This document shows, in pieces, positions 9,001-17,734 of a DNA stretch of 64,000 nt. The notes beneath the pieces are model-generated. The model worked only from the letters and a program-made list of their open reading frames with translations, ran no database searches and was not told where the DNA came from. Positions within the stretch are counted from its first letter, which is position 1. The number at the start of each line of letters is the position of its first letter. The stretch is from Brucella sp. BE17 (GTDB lineage Bacteria > Pseudomonadota > Alphaproteobacteria > Rhizobiales > Rhizobiaceae). The position numbers and the translations under genes were made by a program. Where the stretch lies: contig NZ_CP154467.1 of assembly GCF_039545455.1 (NCBI RefSeq), positions 62,001 through 126,000 on the forward strand, written 5' to 3'.

Positions 9001-9527
9001 AGGATGGCGAAGGCGGCAAGAACCGCTGCGACAACCAGCGATATATCGCCAAACACCGGAACTGGCATTGCAGGCGTGTTGCCATAGTGATCCATGACGA
9101 GGCCTACGCTGCCGGCAACCGCTTTGAGTTGCAGCGCGATATAGGGGATTGAGCCCACGGCTGCGATACATGTGGCAAGCAGTGCCACGCCAAAGCTCTT
9201 GCCGTAACGTGCGGCAAGGAAATCGGCGATGGAGGTGATATGTTCGGCCTTTGCAAGTCGCGCGATATGCCTGAGTAGCCGGTTGCCGAGCGTAAAGACG
9301 AGAATCGGGCCGATATAGATGCCGAGAAATTCCAGTCCGCGCTGCGCAGACAGGCCGACCGAACCGAAAAAGGTCCAGGACGTGCAATAGACGGCAAGGC
9401 TCAGCGCATAGATATAAGGGCGCGGTGCGCTGTTCCAGCGCGAGGCCCTGCTGTCACCGATACTGGCGACGGCAAAAAGCAGCAATAGATAAAAAAAGGC
9501 AGCGCCGATGATTCCCCAGCCGTGCAT
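6030..9527 (-). CDS. Hybrid sensor histidine kinase with SSS-type transporter-like sensor
   Basis: An 1165-residue protein. Residues 1 to about 500 form a multi-spanning sodium/solute symporter-like (SLC5/PutP) module, for example YCTSWTFFGSVGLSAQRGLEFLGIYIGP. A PAS domain begins near 642 (ALDQMEQGITVFDKDFRL), followed by a coiled linker. The HisKA domain has His808 in AAGHDILQPLNAAR. The ATPase domain has NLVSNSIKYS, DTGIGIP and GLGLGLSIV. A C-terminal receiver has Asp1092 in VIIADYHL and the conserved lysine in NKPLRP. The CbrA-like architecture suggests coupling of substrate binding or uptake to signalling. The likely partner is the convergent LuxR-type regulator. The ligand is unknown. 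Confidence 0.92.
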   Translation of the reverse strand: MHGWGIIGAAFFYLLLLFAVASIGDSRASRWNSAPRPYIYALSLAVYCTSWTFFGSVGLSAQRGLEFLGIYIGPILVFTLGNRLLRHIARLAKAEHITSIADFLAARYGKSFGVALLATCIAAVGSIPYIALQLKAVAGSVGLVMDHYGNTPAMPVPVFGDISLVVAAVLAAFAILFGTRHTDATEHQNGLILAIALESVIKLCAFLTVGIACTFFLFGAPSQLIDGISQSSEALQAFHYQTSIGTWIIHTALSAAAIIMLPRQFHVTVVESRSEKELKTASWLFPLYLVLINIFVFPIALIGVMTLGDSVSGDLYVLALPLSADAHWLAMIAFLGGLSAATAMVIVACVALSIMISNHLVLPLFIRRMAKRHPSEQPDLTSLILNTRRATIVVILALAFAYYRFTSDNIHLASIGIVSFAAIAQFVPAFLGGLFWRNANARGAMLGLSTGFLVWAYTLLLPTMASEDAAILRDGFLGFTALRPEALFGTNALPLTNGVIWSLAANTLFYVLGSLSRASTPLERIQASVFLPRHFIATPALKRFRTTVTVAELKATMARYLGTERVERAFVRFEVREQRSLDPNMTVDTPMIRYAEQLLGTAVGSSSARLVLSLLLQRDEASGADTRQLLDDASAALQQNRDLLQIALDQMEQGITVFDKDFRLAFWNRQFRTLFDLPDEVMQVGIPVSEIVEHLTARNDITFGTRNSFMHSLTVMRKPWRMEMKTTGKVLEIQSNPMPDGGIVATYTNVTAEVEADLMRQKAAEMLEQRVADRTAELTHVNQELAKARADAEEANLGKTRFLAAAGHDILQPLNAARLYSTALSEKLGASQMSEFTRNIDSSLEAVEAILGMVLDISRLDTSSLKPDISVFRLDKLMNQITTDFTPLARKKGLELRVVPSRVVVRTDRNMLRRLIQNLVSNSIKYSRNGGILLGVRRRGDHIDLQVIDTGIGIPKNKLKLVFREFTRLDEGIREAEGLGLGLSIVDRIARLLSFPLSVASVPGKGTSFTLSMTPSFETVATEKLTNRRGLQPALELTGLDVLCIDNDANILTGMQTLLSGWGCHVATLQNGAALKHFCASRTTPPDVIIADYHLVHENGLDMVGFAREHFGSEIPAILLTADRSKEVRLRATEEGITLLNKPLRPAALRSLLSHVYHSHAAADE

Positions 9528-9868
9528 TGGCGGCCTTTTCCTCCCCGTATTTCAGCGAACTTTAGGTTCTGCACCTACAGAGGCAAGCACTTTCCACAGC
9601 GTCGTGCAAGAATATTGATAAGAAACAGGGGGATTACACTGCAAAACGGACAGTTTATCTTTCCTTTGCAGCTTTTCGCCCTAAAGTTTCAGAATACGTT
9701 CATGGATTTGTGATGAATAAGACAATTCGGATGCTGCTGTTCTTCGAGCCCCCCTAGTCAGGAGCCGCTCATCTTTTATCGTCAGAAACCATCTGACGCT
9801 CATATGCGGCGAATACACCTGCTGTTGCGACGGCCCGGTAATGCAGTGTATTTGCGAGGGAGACAGAA
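9528..9868. other. Intergenic region between hybrid kinase and mscL
   Basis: 341 bases without a convincing gene. It holds the divergent promoters of the kinase and mscL. Visible structure: a short hairpin TAGGT-TCTGC-ACCTA near 9564-9578 and an inverted repeat CTGCAAA (9639-9645) / TTTGCAG (9665-9671). The mscL ribosome site GAGGGAGA is at about 9856-9863. No regulator-binding motif is recognised. Confidence 0.5.
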
Positions 9869-10285
9869 ATGTTGAAAGAATTCCGGGAGTTTGCTCTCAA
9901 AGGCAACATGGTCGATCTGGCTATCGGTGTCATCATTGGCGGCGCGTTCGGTGGGCTCGTCAATTCGGTGGTCAACGACATTATCATGCCGATTATCGGC
10001 CTGATCACTGGCGGTATCGATTTCTCAAATATGTTCATCCAGTTGGCTGGCACTCCGCAGACAACGCTTGCTGCCGCGCGTGAAGCCGGTGCAACCGTTG
10101 CCTATGGTAATTTCGTGACCCTTTTGATCAACTTCCTGATCATTGCCTGGGTGCTGTTCCTTGTCGTCAAGGGCATGAACCGTATGAAGAAGAAGCAGCA
10201 GGAAGAGCCTGTCGCCGAGCAGGAACTGCCGCGTGAAGAAGTGCTTCTCACCGAAATCCGTGATCTTTTGGCTACCAAGAAATAA
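9869..10285 (+). CDS. mscL: Large-conductance mechanosensitive channel MscL
   Basis: A 138-residue inner-membrane channel that opens under high membrane tension during hypo-osmotic shock. The sequence has the amphipathic N-terminal helix [22 protein letters not shown]1 [21 protein letters not shown] with the gate-lining glycines, a periplasmic loop, TM2 ([22 protein letters not shown]) and a charged C-terminal helical bundle ending [11 protein letters not shown]. Length and topology match the family exactly. It is monocistronic with its own terminator downstream. Confidence 0.97.
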   Translation: MLKEFREFALKGNMVDLAIGVIIGGAFGGLVNSVVNDIIMPIIGLITGGIDFSNMFIQLAGTPQTTLAAAREAGATVAYGNFVTLLINFLIIAWVLFLVVKGMNRMKKKQQEEPVAEQELPREEVLLTEIRDLLATKK

Positions 10286-10301
10286 AACAGCAATAAACAA
10301 G

Positions 10302-10336
10302 GGCGAAGCCTCCACACTGGAACGCTTCGCCTTTTT
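10302..10336 (+). terminator. Rho-independent terminator of mscL
   Basis: GGCGAAGC (10302-10309) pairs perfectly with GCTTCGCC (10324-10331) and is followed by TTTTT. It lies 16 bases after the mscL stop codon. Confidence 0.85.
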
Positions 10337-10440
10337 CGTTCATGAATGAAATTGATCCTGTCATCACAAAATGGCGGGTGATTTCGTCGGTACATCTTGC
10401 TATTGCTATGCGCTACGACGCTTAGCTTTGCAGGAAGACC

Positions 10441-11610
10441 ATGACATTCATGACCAATTTGCGCCGCGAGGCTGTGGAAGCCCCGACCAGCGGCATCATG
10501 GCTGTAGCCAATTACGGACGCGGTCGCGAGGGAATCATTCCACTCTGGGTGGGCGAGGGTGATCTGCCGACGCCTGATTTCATTCGCGATGCGGCGAGCG
10601 CGAGTATCGCCAAGGGTGAAACCTTCTATACGTGGCAGTCGGGTATTCCCGAATTGCGTCAGGCGCTGGCAAATTATCATGCGCGTCATTTCCCGCGCAT
10701 GGAGTTTAAAAGCGATAATTTTTTCGTCACCGGATCGGGCATGCACGCCATCGAGATTGCTATCAAAGCGACGACGGGGCCGGGCGAAGAAGCGATTTAT
10801 CTTTCGCCCGCATGGCCTAATTTTGTCGGTGCAGCAAGCGTTGCAGGGGCGAAACCTGTTGCGGTCGAATTGGATTTCGGTGCCAATGGCTGGGTGCTTG
10901 ACCCGGAAAAGATTGCCGCAGCCATTACCCCGCGCACGCGCGCGCTGTTCATCAATACGCCATCCAATCCGACCGGCTGGACGGCGGATATGGAGACGCT
11001 GCGCTTCATTCTCAATCTGGCGCGTGAAAAAGGCTTGTGGATCATCGCCGATGAAATCTATAGCCATTTTTACTATGGCGGCGGACGTGCGCCATCCTTC
11101 ATGGATATCATGGAGCCGGATGATCGCATCATTTTTGTCAATTCCTTTTCCAAAAACTGGGCCATGACCGGCTGGCGCGTTGGTTGGCTCAATGTGCATA
11201 CGCAATTGAGCCCTGTGATCCAGAAGCTCATTCAATATTCCAATTCAGGCGTTGCCCATTTTATGCAGCGCGGAGCAGTTGCAGCGCTTGATCAGGGCGA
11301 CGATTTTGTCGCAATGCAGGTCGAGCGGGCGCGTGTGGCGCGTGATCGTCTCTGTGCCACCTTGCAGGCAACCGGCAAGGTGCGCTTGTCGCCGCCGCAA
11401 GGAGCTTTCTATCTGTTCTTTGGTGTCGATGGTGTTGAGGATTCGGCCCGAGCAGCGATTGAGCTGATTGATAGCGTCAATGTCGGTCTTGCACCGGGAC
11501 CGGCTTTTGGTCGGGGCGGCGAAGGCTTTTTCCGCCTTTGCTTCTGCCGCGATCCGCACCAGATCGATGAGGCCGCAAATCGGTTCGTTGAATGGATCGA
11601 AGGTCTATAA
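10441..11610 (+). CDS. PLP-dependent aminotransferase, class I/II
   Basis: A 389-residue fold-type I aminotransferase. It has the N-terminal LWVGEGDLPTPDFI, TYTWQSGIPELRQAL-like substrate loop, TGSGMHAIEIAI for cofactor phosphate binding, NTPSNPTGW, the DEIYSHF aspartate and the Schiff-base lysine in NSFSKNWAMTGWRVGWL. The C-terminal domain carries the carboxylate-binding arginine in FFRLCFCRD. It resembles the aspartate/aromatic aminotransferase group, but the amino donor cannot be read from sequence. It is monocistronic, with a strong terminator. Confidence 0.9.
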   Translation: MTFMTNLRREAVEAPTSGIMAVANYGRGREGIIPLWVGEGDLPTPDFIRDAASASIAKGETFYTWQSGIPELRQALANYHARHFPRMEFKSDNFFVTGSGMHAIEIAIKATTGPGEEAIYLSPAWPNFVGAASVAGAKPVAVELDFGANGWVLDPEKIAAAITPRTRALFINTPSNPTGWTADMETLRFILNLAREKGLWIIADEIYSHFYYGGGRAPSFMDIMEPDDRIIFVNSFSKNWAMTGWRVGWLNVHTQLSPVIQKLIQYSNSGVAHFMQRGAVAALDQGDDFVAMQVERARVARDRLCATLQATGKVRLSPPQGAFYLFFGVDGVEDSARAAIELIDSVNVGLAPGPAFGRGGEGFFRLCFCRDPHQIDEAANRFVEWIEGL

Positions 11611-11617
11611 AAAATGA

Positions 11618-11650
11618 GCCGCTGCGTTTTACGCAGCGGCCTTTTATTTT
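11618..11650 (+). terminator. Rho-independent terminator after aminotransferase
   Basis: GCCGCTGCG (11618-11626) pairs with CGCAGCGGC (11632-11640), a perfect nine-pair stem with a TTTTA loop, followed by CTTTTATTTT. The region also separates this gene from the convergent SDR gene. Confidence 0.88.
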
Positions 11651-11701
11651 GCGTACGTCTTCTCCGAAAACCATCTTAAACTTTCCGGTGTCTGGTCTGC
11701 A

Positions 11702-12457
11702 TCAGATATTCTGGCCGCCCGATATTTCAATGCGCTGAGCGTTGACCCAGCGATTGCCCGCGCCAAGCAGGCTTGCGACGGCAGGGCCAATATCGTCGGG
11801 AAGTCCGACGCGGCCAAGGGCTGTCATGGCTGCGAATGCTTCATTATAGGCTGGCGTGTCTCGAACCGCACCGCCCAGAAAATCGGTTTCGATCGCGCCC
11901 GGCGCAATTGTATTGGCGGTGATGCCGCGGTTGCCCAATCCTCTTGCCATATAGCGTGTCATCACCTCCACAGCACCCTTGGCGGCTGAATAGGCGGCAA
12001 ATCCGGGGAAGGACACGCGCGTCAGTCCGGTGGAGAAATTCACGATCCGCCCCCCATTGGCCAGAAGCGGCAGCAGGGTTTGGGTGAGAAAGAACACACC
12101 CTTCACATGGACATTGAACAAAAGATCGAACTGTTCTTCTGTTGTCTGGGCAAAATCCGCCATTTCGCCATGGCCTGCATTGTTAACGAGATGGTCGAAG
12201 TCATTGCGTTGCCAGAGCGATGCGAGTGCCGAGCTTACACTATCGGCAAAGGCCGGAAAGCCGGAAGTGTCGCTGGTGTCGAGTTGCAGGTCCACAGCCT
12301 TGCGCCCCAGCGCCTCGATTTCCGCGACCACGGTTTTGGCGCCTTCCGCGCCGCTACGATAGGTGAGGATCACATCGCCGCCATGGCGGGCGATGTTCAG
12401 CGCCGTGTTTCTGCCAAGGCCGCGGCTTGCGCCGGTTACAAGTGAGATGGTCGTCAT
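11702..12457 (-). CDS. Short-chain dehydrogenase/reductase
   Basis: A 251-residue classical SDR. It has the cofactor-binding TGASRGLGRNTA (about residues 8-19), LVNNAGHGE, the catalytic serine region NFSTGLTRVSF, the YSAAKG catalytic Tyr-Lys pair and IAPGAIETDF. It ends with the typical EISGGQNI tail. The residues after the first strand (TYRSG) suggest NADP preference. It is divergent from an AraC-type regulator that probably controls it. The substrate is unknown. Confidence 0.92.
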   Translation of the reverse strand: MTTISLVTGASRGLGRNTALNIARHGGDVILTYRSGAEGAKTVVAEIEALGRKAVDLQLDTSDTSGFPAFADSVSSALASLWQRNDFDHLVNNAGHGEMADFAQTTEEQFDLLFNVHVKGVFFLTQTLLPLLANGGRIVNFSTGLTRVSFPGFAAYSAAKGAVEVMTRYMARGLGNRGITANTIAPGAIETDFLGGAVRDTPAYNEAFAAMTALGRVGLPDDIGPAVASLLGAGNRWVNAQRIEISGGQNI

Positions 12458-12595
12458 GGGTTTGTTCCTTCAGCTTATCTGATTGAGCGAACCATTGCCC
12501 GAATATGTGTGGCAGTGTTGCCGAAACCTCGCTGTGTCTTGCCTATTCCTCCAAGAGTTATTGCGGTTTGCCGATGCGTCGACTACCGTTGCGCC

Positions 12596-13489
12596 ATGGA
12601 ACAACTCCTGCTTGATATCACACGCCGCTATGCGGATGCTTGTGCCGATGAATACGGTGTTGCCCGCACACCCGTCCCGGGCTTGACGATCCTGCGCGAG
12701 ATTGCGCCGAGTGCACTGCAATATGCGATCTCCAGACCTCTGGTGGCGCTGGTGCTTCAGGGTAGCAAGCGTGTGAGTATGGGCAACCGGACATTTGATT
12801 TTGGCGCAGGCGATTCTCTCCTGATCACCGCTGATGTACCGACAGTGAGCCAGATCACGCAGGCGAGCCGCAATGCACCCTATTATTCGCTGGTCATTGA
12901 TCTTGATATTGCGATGATCGAGGGGCTCGTCAGCGAAATTGAGGCTGTGCCTACAGCAAACGATCAGCCGATTCACGTCGATCCGACAGAGATGGCGGTG
13001 GCGGATACAGCACTCCGCCTGCTTCGGTTATTGGACAGGCCTACGGCCATGACCGTCTTACAAGGACAATTGAACCGCGAACTGCATTTCTGGTTGCTGT
13101 CCGGTCGTCATGGCGCAGCCATTCGCAAGCTTGGATTGGCGGAAAGCTATGCGCAGCGCGTGGGGCGGGCAGTCGCCTTGATTCGCGAGAATTTTGACCA
13201 GCCGCTTCGCGTCGGGCATCTTGCCGATGCGGTAGGGATGAGTCCCTCTTCGTTTCATGAGCATTTTCGGTCAGTCACATCGCTGACGCCATTGCAATTT
13301 CAAAAGCAGCTCCGCTTGATCGAGGCGCGTCGGATGATGGTGTCGGAGGGGGCGATGATCAGCAACGCCGCCTATGCGGTGGGTTACGAAAGCCTGTCAC
13401 AGTTTACGCGTGAATATGGCCGCTTGTTTGGCCTGCCCCCCGCCCGTGACATGCGGGCGTTAAAAAGCCGACTGCAGTCGGCTGCTTAG
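12596..13489 (+). CDS. AraC-family regulator with AraC_N cupin-like domain
   Basis: A 297-residue regulator starting MEQLLLDITRRYAD. The N-terminal half (VPGLTILREIAPSALQYAIS, VALVLQGSKRVSMG, GAGDSLLITADVPTVSQI) is the AraC_N-type ligand domain. The C-terminal 100 residues are an AraC HTH pair, including LADAVGMSPSSFHEHFRSVTSLTPL and AAYAVGYESLSQFTREYGR. It is divergent from the SDR gene across 138 bases and likely regulates it. The same two-gene plan recurs at 56984-59120 with an aldo-keto reductase. Confidence 0.9.
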   Translation: MEQLLLDITRRYADACADEYGVARTPVPGLTILREIAPSALQYAISRPLVALVLQGSKRVSMGNRTFDFGAGDSLLITADVPTVSQITQASRNAPYYSLVIDLDIAMIEGLVSEIEAVPTANDQPIHVDPTEMAVADTALRLLRLLDRPTAMTVLQGQLNRELHFWLLSGRHGAAIRKLGLAESYAQRVGRAVALIRENFDQPLRVGHLADAVGMSPSSFHEHFRSVTSLTPLQFQKQLRLIEARRMMVSEGAMISNAAYAVGYESLSQFTREYGRLFGLPPARDMRALKSRLQSAA

Positions 13490-13550
13490 AGCGTATTCTG
13501 AAACGTTTGAAATGGTTTTCGAATAAAATGCACATTAGTTCGAACAATGA

Positions 13551-13583
13551 GAGCACCGATCTGATTCATTAAAACCGGTGCTC
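13551..13583. repeat. Hairpin palindrome
   Basis: GAGCACCG (13551-13558) pairs perfectly with CGGTGCTC (13576-13583) around a 17-base AT-rich loop. It lies directly before a second, terminator-like hairpin, between the convergent araC-type gene and hemA. It looks like the remnant of a dispersed rhizobial intergenic repeat; a degenerate relative (GCACCGATTTGATC...) may lie near 38587. Confidence 0.5.
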
Positions 13584-13590
13584 TAATAAA

Positions 13591-13617
13591 AAACCGGGGC
13601 CATGCCCCGGTTTTTTG
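13591..13617. terminator. Bidirectional rho-independent terminator
   Basis: AAACCGGGGC (13591-13600), loop CAT, GCCCCGGTTT (13604-13613): a perfect ten-pair stem flanked by an A-run on the left and a T-run (13611-13616) on the right. It therefore works for both the rightward AraC gene and the leftward hemA, whose stop codon is 14 bases away. Confidence 0.9.
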
Positions 13618-13630
13618 TTTATTTCTATTT

Positions 13631-14908
13631 TTAACCGCCAGCCTTGGAGACCATCAGCGGCACCACGCGCCCGGACTGGGCCACCTGCGGTATGGCAGGT
13701 TCGGCAAAAGGAATACCGAGCGCGGTCCACACTTCTGTTAACGCGTCTTTGAGGCCATCAATCAGCGCATCATCATGCAGAGGCGATGGCGTGATACGAA
13801 GGCGTTCGGTGCCGCGCGGCACGGTCGGATAGTTGATCGGTTGGATATAGATGCCATGCATGTCCAGAAGCCGATCGCTCGCCTTCTTGCAAAGCTCGGG
13901 ATCGCCGACCAGAATTGGCACGATATGGGTTTCAGACGCCAGGATCGGAAAACCCGCTGCCGAGAGCACGTCCTTGGTGCGTTGCGCTTGCCGTTGCTGG
14001 CCGTCGCGTTCGGACTGCGAGACCTTCAGGTGACGGATCGAGGCTGTGGCGGCTGCGGCAACCGCAGGCGGCAGCGAGGTGGTGAAGATGAAGCCCGGCG
14101 CATAGGAGCGTACGGCGTCGATGATGGCGCGTGAGCCGGTGATGTAACCACCCATCGCACCAAATGCCTTGGCAAGAGTGCCTTCAATAATGTCGATGCG
14201 ATGTGCAAGACCGTCGCGGTCGGTGATACCGCCCCCACGCCCGCCATACATGCCGACCGCATGGACCTCATCGATATAGGTCATGGCGTTGTACTTGTCG
14301 GCGAGATCGGCAATCTGTTCGATTGGTGCAACATCACCATCCATCGAATAGACCGATTCGAATACGATCAGCTTGGCGCGCGAGTGATCGGCATTTTTCA
14401 AAAGCTGTTCGAGATGAGCCACGTCATTGTGACGGAAAATCTTCTTCTCGGCACCCGAACGGCGCACGCCCTCGATCATCGAGGCGTGGTTCAATTCGTC
14501 GGAGAGGATGAGGCAGTTGGGCAGAAGACGGCCAATGGTCGAGATCGAGGCTTCATTGGAGACGAAACCCGACGTGAAGACGAGCCCTGCTTCCTTGCCA
14601 TGCAGATCGGCGAGTTCGGTTTCCAGCTCGACGAGCGGATGATTGTTGCCTGATATATTGCGCGTTCCGCCAGAACCCGACCCGGCATTGCTTGCCGTGT
14701 CGCACATGGCTTTTATGACATCGGCATGATGGCCCATGCCTAAATAATCATTGGAACACCAGACAGTGATTTCACGGGGGGTGCCATTGTTCCGCCAGAT
14801 AGCGCGGGGGAAACGTCCAACGATGCGTTCAAGATCGGCAAAAACGCGGTAACGTTTCTCGGCGTGCAGCTGGTCGATCGCTTCTTCAAAAAACTTGCGA
14901 TAGTCCAT
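13631..14908 (-). CDS. hemA: 5-aminolevulinate synthase
   Basis: A 425-residue PLP enzyme that condenses glycine and succinyl-CoA to 5-aminolevulinate, the first step of heme synthesis by the Shemin route used in alphaproteobacteria. Motifs include the N-terminal [54 protein letters not shown], the DEVHAVG aspartate and the PLP lysine in [12 protein letters not shown]. The start is supported by AAGGAGCG upstream; the open frame extends another 36 codons but without homology. A perfect FNR-type site lies about 100 bases upstream, suggesting oxygen control. Confidence 0.97.
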   Translation of the reverse strand: MDYRKFFEEAIDQLHAEKRYRVFADLERIVGRFPRAIWRNNGTPREITVWCSNDYLGMGHHADVIKAMCDTASNAGSGSGGTRNISGNNHPLVELETELADLHGKEAGLVFTSGFVSNEASISTIGRLLPNCLILSDELNHASMIEGVRRSGAEKKIFRHNDVAHLEQLLKNADHSRAKLIVFESVYSMDGDVAPIEQIADLADKYNAMTYIDEVHAVGMYGGRGGGITDRDGLAHRIDIIEGTLAKAFGAMGGYITGSRAIIDAVRSYAPGFIFTTSLPPAVAAAATASIRHLKVSQSERDGQQRQAQRTKDVLSAAGFPILASETHIVPILVGDPELCKKASDRLLDMHGIYIQPINYPTVPRGTERLRITPSPLHDDALIDGLKDALTEVWTALGIPFAEPAIPQVAQSGRVVPLMVSKAGG

Positions 14909-15002
14909 TATACGCTCCTTATTCCTCGCCTTATTAACGCTTTTGGGCCGTTGCGTCCACGGCGAGTGCGCGGGCAATTTGCCACGTTTGCGGCATACTT
15001 CA

Positions 15003-15016
15003 TTGATCCAGATCAA
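15003..15016. promoter_or_regulatory. FNR/FixK box upstream of hemA
   Basis: TTGATCCAGATCAA is a perfect TTGAT-N4-ATCAA dyad, the consensus of FNR/FixK-type regulators, centred about 102 bases before the hemA start. It could also affect the divergent glycosyltransferase gene (start 15141). The same dyad occurs before ccoN in this window. Confidence 0.8.
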
Positions 15017-15140
15017 GCTGGATTAATGTTGATCATAATATTTGAGCCAAGGAGTGCGAGATCGCCTTTGATAAGGCTTTGCTGAGTACTTAAATCCACG
15101 ATCTTCATATTTTTATTTTTTTCTGAAAGATCGATCGCAG

Positions 15141-16205
15141 ATGAAATCAGCACCATCGGCAATGCGTTATCCTGCTTCAACGCCGTCGGGCTGGGATGCC
15201 TATTGGCACGTCCCATCTCTGCGCGAGTTTAAGCTTCGCTGGCGGCACGCGCAGCTTTCTGTATCAAAGAAAGCTTCCGATCCTCGGCTCAAGCGCACAT
15301 CCGGCAACTTTGCGCCGTTGCGCGAGGACGATCTGCCGCTGGTTTGTGTGGTGCGTAATGCCGCGCCGTATTTGGAGGCTTTCCTGCGTTATTATCGTGA
15401 GATGGGCGTCACCCGCTTTATCATGGTCGATGACATGTCTGAGGATGGCACAGGACAAATGCTGGCCGGAGCGCCCGACGTTGACCTTTTCGGCTCGGCC
15501 ATGCGTTATCGCGAAGCGGATGCCGGTCGGGTCTGGCGCGATGCGTTGTTTGACCTTTATGGGCGCGACCGCTGGTATATCTCGGTCGACTCTGATGAGT
15601 TTTTCGTCTTTCCCCGTATGCACGAGCGCAGCATTCGTGATTTCATCGAGGAACTGACGCAGAACGGCATGTCGCGTTGCCTGGCACCAATGATCGATAT
15701 GTATCCGTCAGGCCGGTTGCGCGATGGGATTTTCGAGGATGATGGAACACGCTATCCGTTCGAGGTTTCATGCTGTTTCGATGGCGATGGTTACACGGCC
15801 AAACTGGAGCGGTTTGGTGTTGCCGTACGTGGCGGGCCTCGACAGCGCCTTTTCGGGCGAAGCATGCGACTGTCAAAGTTCCCATTGCTTCGGGTAGATA
15901 AAGGCACCGACTATCGACGCGGCAGTATTCACGGTCCGGGTCCGTGCTTGCGAAATTGTCTGCCTGCGACTGGCGCGTTATTGCATTATCGTTTTTCGTC
16001 GCGTTCTCTGGAAGAGTTTCGCCGCATTGCTGATGAAAAAAGCCATGCTGGTGAATCGGATCATTACCGCGCTATCCTTGGCAATGCCAGCTTCTCCGAG
16101 GACCTGTCGTTGATGTATCAAGGCTCTCTGCGCTACACGGGACCGGAGCTTCTTGTAAAGTACGGCTTTATGGCGGATCTGAAACAGATAGCTCTTAACC
16201 GATAA
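15141..16205 (+). CDS. Glycosyltransferase family 2-like protein
   Basis: A 354-residue cytoplasmic transferase with a GT-A fold of the Glyco_tranf_2_4 type. LVCVVRNAAPYLEAFLRYYREMG and FIMVDDMSEDGT form the nucleotide-binding start. The metal-binding DxD is in ISVDSDEFFVF (about residues 149-159). A C-terminal ALLHYRFSS segment follows. It has no membrane segment. It opens a glycan island and overlaps the deacetylase gene by 11 bases tail to tail. I recall that a Brucella LPS-core transferase gene, wadB, lies in a comparable chromosomal neighbourhood; identity is not established here. Confidence 0.82.
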   Translation: MKSAPSAMRYPASTPSGWDAYWHVPSLREFKLRWRHAQLSVSKKASDPRLKRTSGNFAPLREDDLPLVCVVRNAAPYLEAFLRYYREMGVTRFIMVDDMSEDGTGQMLAGAPDVDLFGSAMRYREADAGRVWRDALFDLYGRDRWYISVDSDEFFVFPRMHERSIRDFIEELTQNGMSRCLAPMIDMYPSGRLRDGIFEDDGTRYPFEVSCCFDGDGYTAKLERFGVAVRGGPRQRLFGRSMRLSKFPLLRVDKGTDYRRGSIHGPGPCLRNCLPATGALLHYRFSSRSLEEFRRIADEKSHAGESDHYRAILGNASFSEDLSLMYQGSLRYTGPELLVKYGFMADLKQIALNR

Positions 16206-16896
16206 GCAGCTTGCGCAGGAATTGCAGCATAATGTCGTTGCGGCGAATGGTGAAGCGCGGAATACCGAACGGATCGTCGTTCGCATCAGTGCGCCGCTTT
16301 TCGGTCGTCACCGCATGGTCGTATCCGGCTTCTGCTGCGATCTGGCGTACTACGGCATTTTCACCTCCGTATGGATAGGCGAAGGAGGTGACGGCCGCGC
16401 CCAGCATATCCTGTAGCTTTTCGCGTGATTGCGTCATCTGTCGCGCAGCCTCGCCGGCATCAGCATCTGGTAGAAAGATATGATCGAGTGTGTGTGAGCC
16501 GACCTCGTGGCCGAGCTTTGCCCATTCCCGCAATTGTGCGACGTCCATGCAGCTGGCGGGTAAAACGCCCCCTGGCTGATCCCAGAGATTGGAGCCGCCG
16601 ACCTGATTTGCGACGAAGAAGTTTGTCGCGGTGAAGCCGTGTTCGTGCAGGACTGGCGCAGCATTGCGCAACACGTTCTCAAAACCATCGTCAAAGGTGA
16701 TGACGGCAACCTTGCCGGTTTTCTGGCCATAAATGTAGGGCAGGGCGTCTTTCAGCGACAGGCCCTGGAAACCGAGCCGTTTCAACCATGCCATCTGGTT
16801 GCGAAAGCGATCGGGATGCACGGTCATACTGCGAAATGGCGATTTATGACGCGGAGGAATATCGATCTGGTGATAAAGCAATATTGGCACTGACAA
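16195..16896 (-). CDS. Polysaccharide deacetylase (NodB domain)
   Basis: A 233-residue carbohydrate esterase family 4 protein. VPILLYHQID opens the fold. Motif 1 is ITFDDGF with the catalytic base and metal aspartates; motif 2 is HEVGSHTLDH with the metal histidines; motif 3 is FAYPYGG. No signal peptide is evident, so a cytoplasmic or lipid-linked substrate is likely. It probably removes acetyl groups from a sugar of the surface glycan assembled by the neighbouring transferases. It follows a GT25 gene on the same strand after 29 bases. Confidence 0.9.
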   Translation of the reverse strand: MSVPILLYHQIDIPPRHKSPFRSMTVHPDRFRNQMAWLKRLGFQGLSLKDALPYIYGQKTGKVAVITFDDGFENVLRNAAPVLHEHGFTATNFFVANQVGGSNLWDQPGGVLPASCMDVAQLREWAKLGHEVGSHTLDHIFLPDADAGEAARQMTQSREKLQDMLGAAVTSFAYPYGGENAVVRQIAAEAGYDHAVTTEKRRTDANDDPFGIPRFTIRRNDIMLQFLRKLLIG

Positions 16897-16925
16897 AGGA
16901 TTACTCCATGTGAACCGTTAAATTT

Positions 16926-17690
16926 CTAAAATATGCTTGAGCGGCGCTTTATTCTCCAGCGATATATGGGGCGAAGAATTTCCCGCCTCAGCTTATCGGG
17001 CAGAGTGCGGGACTTCTGAATAGTGCTGCCGCCAAGATTGGCGGAAATTTCGCGGACACCGCCCGGCAGGACGGAAAGAGGCGTCAGGCCCGTCACCCAG
17101 TTCATCTGTGCCGTGGTGTCGACCGGCCGGTCGAAGACTTCCGTGGCAGCAAGGAGTTTGCGCGCAGCGTCGCGCCCGACCAGTTGCGCTACCATGCCAA
17201 GTCCGACCGGTACGGGCGCGATGACACGCGTTGCGTCAATAACGAGCACTTCACGGCCACTCTCGCGTTCACGAAATGGCAGGCGAATGAAGGTTTTGCT
17301 GTCTGCTATTTGAAGTGCGGCCCGAAATGACGCCGGGAATTGCTCGGTCAGTTCGACATCGTCTTCAAGAACCAGTCCGGCGTCAAGATTCTGGTCGATG
17401 ATCGCTTGCCATGCCTTGCGATGCGAAAGAAAACACGCAATTTCGGTGATGCCGAGTGCGAAGGGATAGCGCGGACGGTGCAGCGAACGCCTGTAAACCT
17501 GCGAGACCCTTTCAGCTGAAAGCGTTTTACCGTCTACAGCATCGATAATCTCTGCCTCGACAGGCAGACTTTTGATCAGGCGCATCACCTGCGCACGGCG
17601 GTCGGTCGCGCGCGCCAGGTGGATGATGAATGCCTTGACGGACCGTTGCGGCCCGTCCGGCGATAGTGTGTCATGAAGCGTTTCGTTCAT
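16926..17690 (-). CDS. Glycosyltransferase family 25 (LPS-type)
   Basis: A 254-residue protein starting MNETLHDTLS. Diagnostic GT25 segments are VKAFIIHLARATDRRAQVMRL, IIDAVDGKTLS, GITEIACFLSHRKAWQ and the metal-binding LEDDVEL. The C terminus is basic (YRWRIKRRSS). Family members add galactose or related sugars to the lipooligosaccharide core. The ATG at 17690 was chosen because the frame upstream overlaps the preceding transferase. It is in one operon with the genes on either side. Core LPS or another surface glycan is the likely target. Confidence 0.85.
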   Translation of the reverse strand: MNETLHDTLSPDGPQRSVKAFIIHLARATDRRAQVMRLIKSLPVEAEIIDAVDGKTLSAERVSQVYRRSLHRPRYPFALGITEIACFLSHRKAWQAIIDQNLDAGLVLEDDVELTEQFPASFRAALQIADSKTFIRLPFRERESGREVLVIDATRVIAPVPVGLGMVAQLVGRDAARKLLAATEVFDRPVDTTAQMNWVTGLTPLSVLPGGVREISANLGGSTIQKSRTLPDKLRREILRPIYRWRIKRRSSIF

Positions 17691-17734
17691 CTGCTTTAGT
17701 GGCTTTCGAAGAGCGACATGATCCAAGGGCTTTA

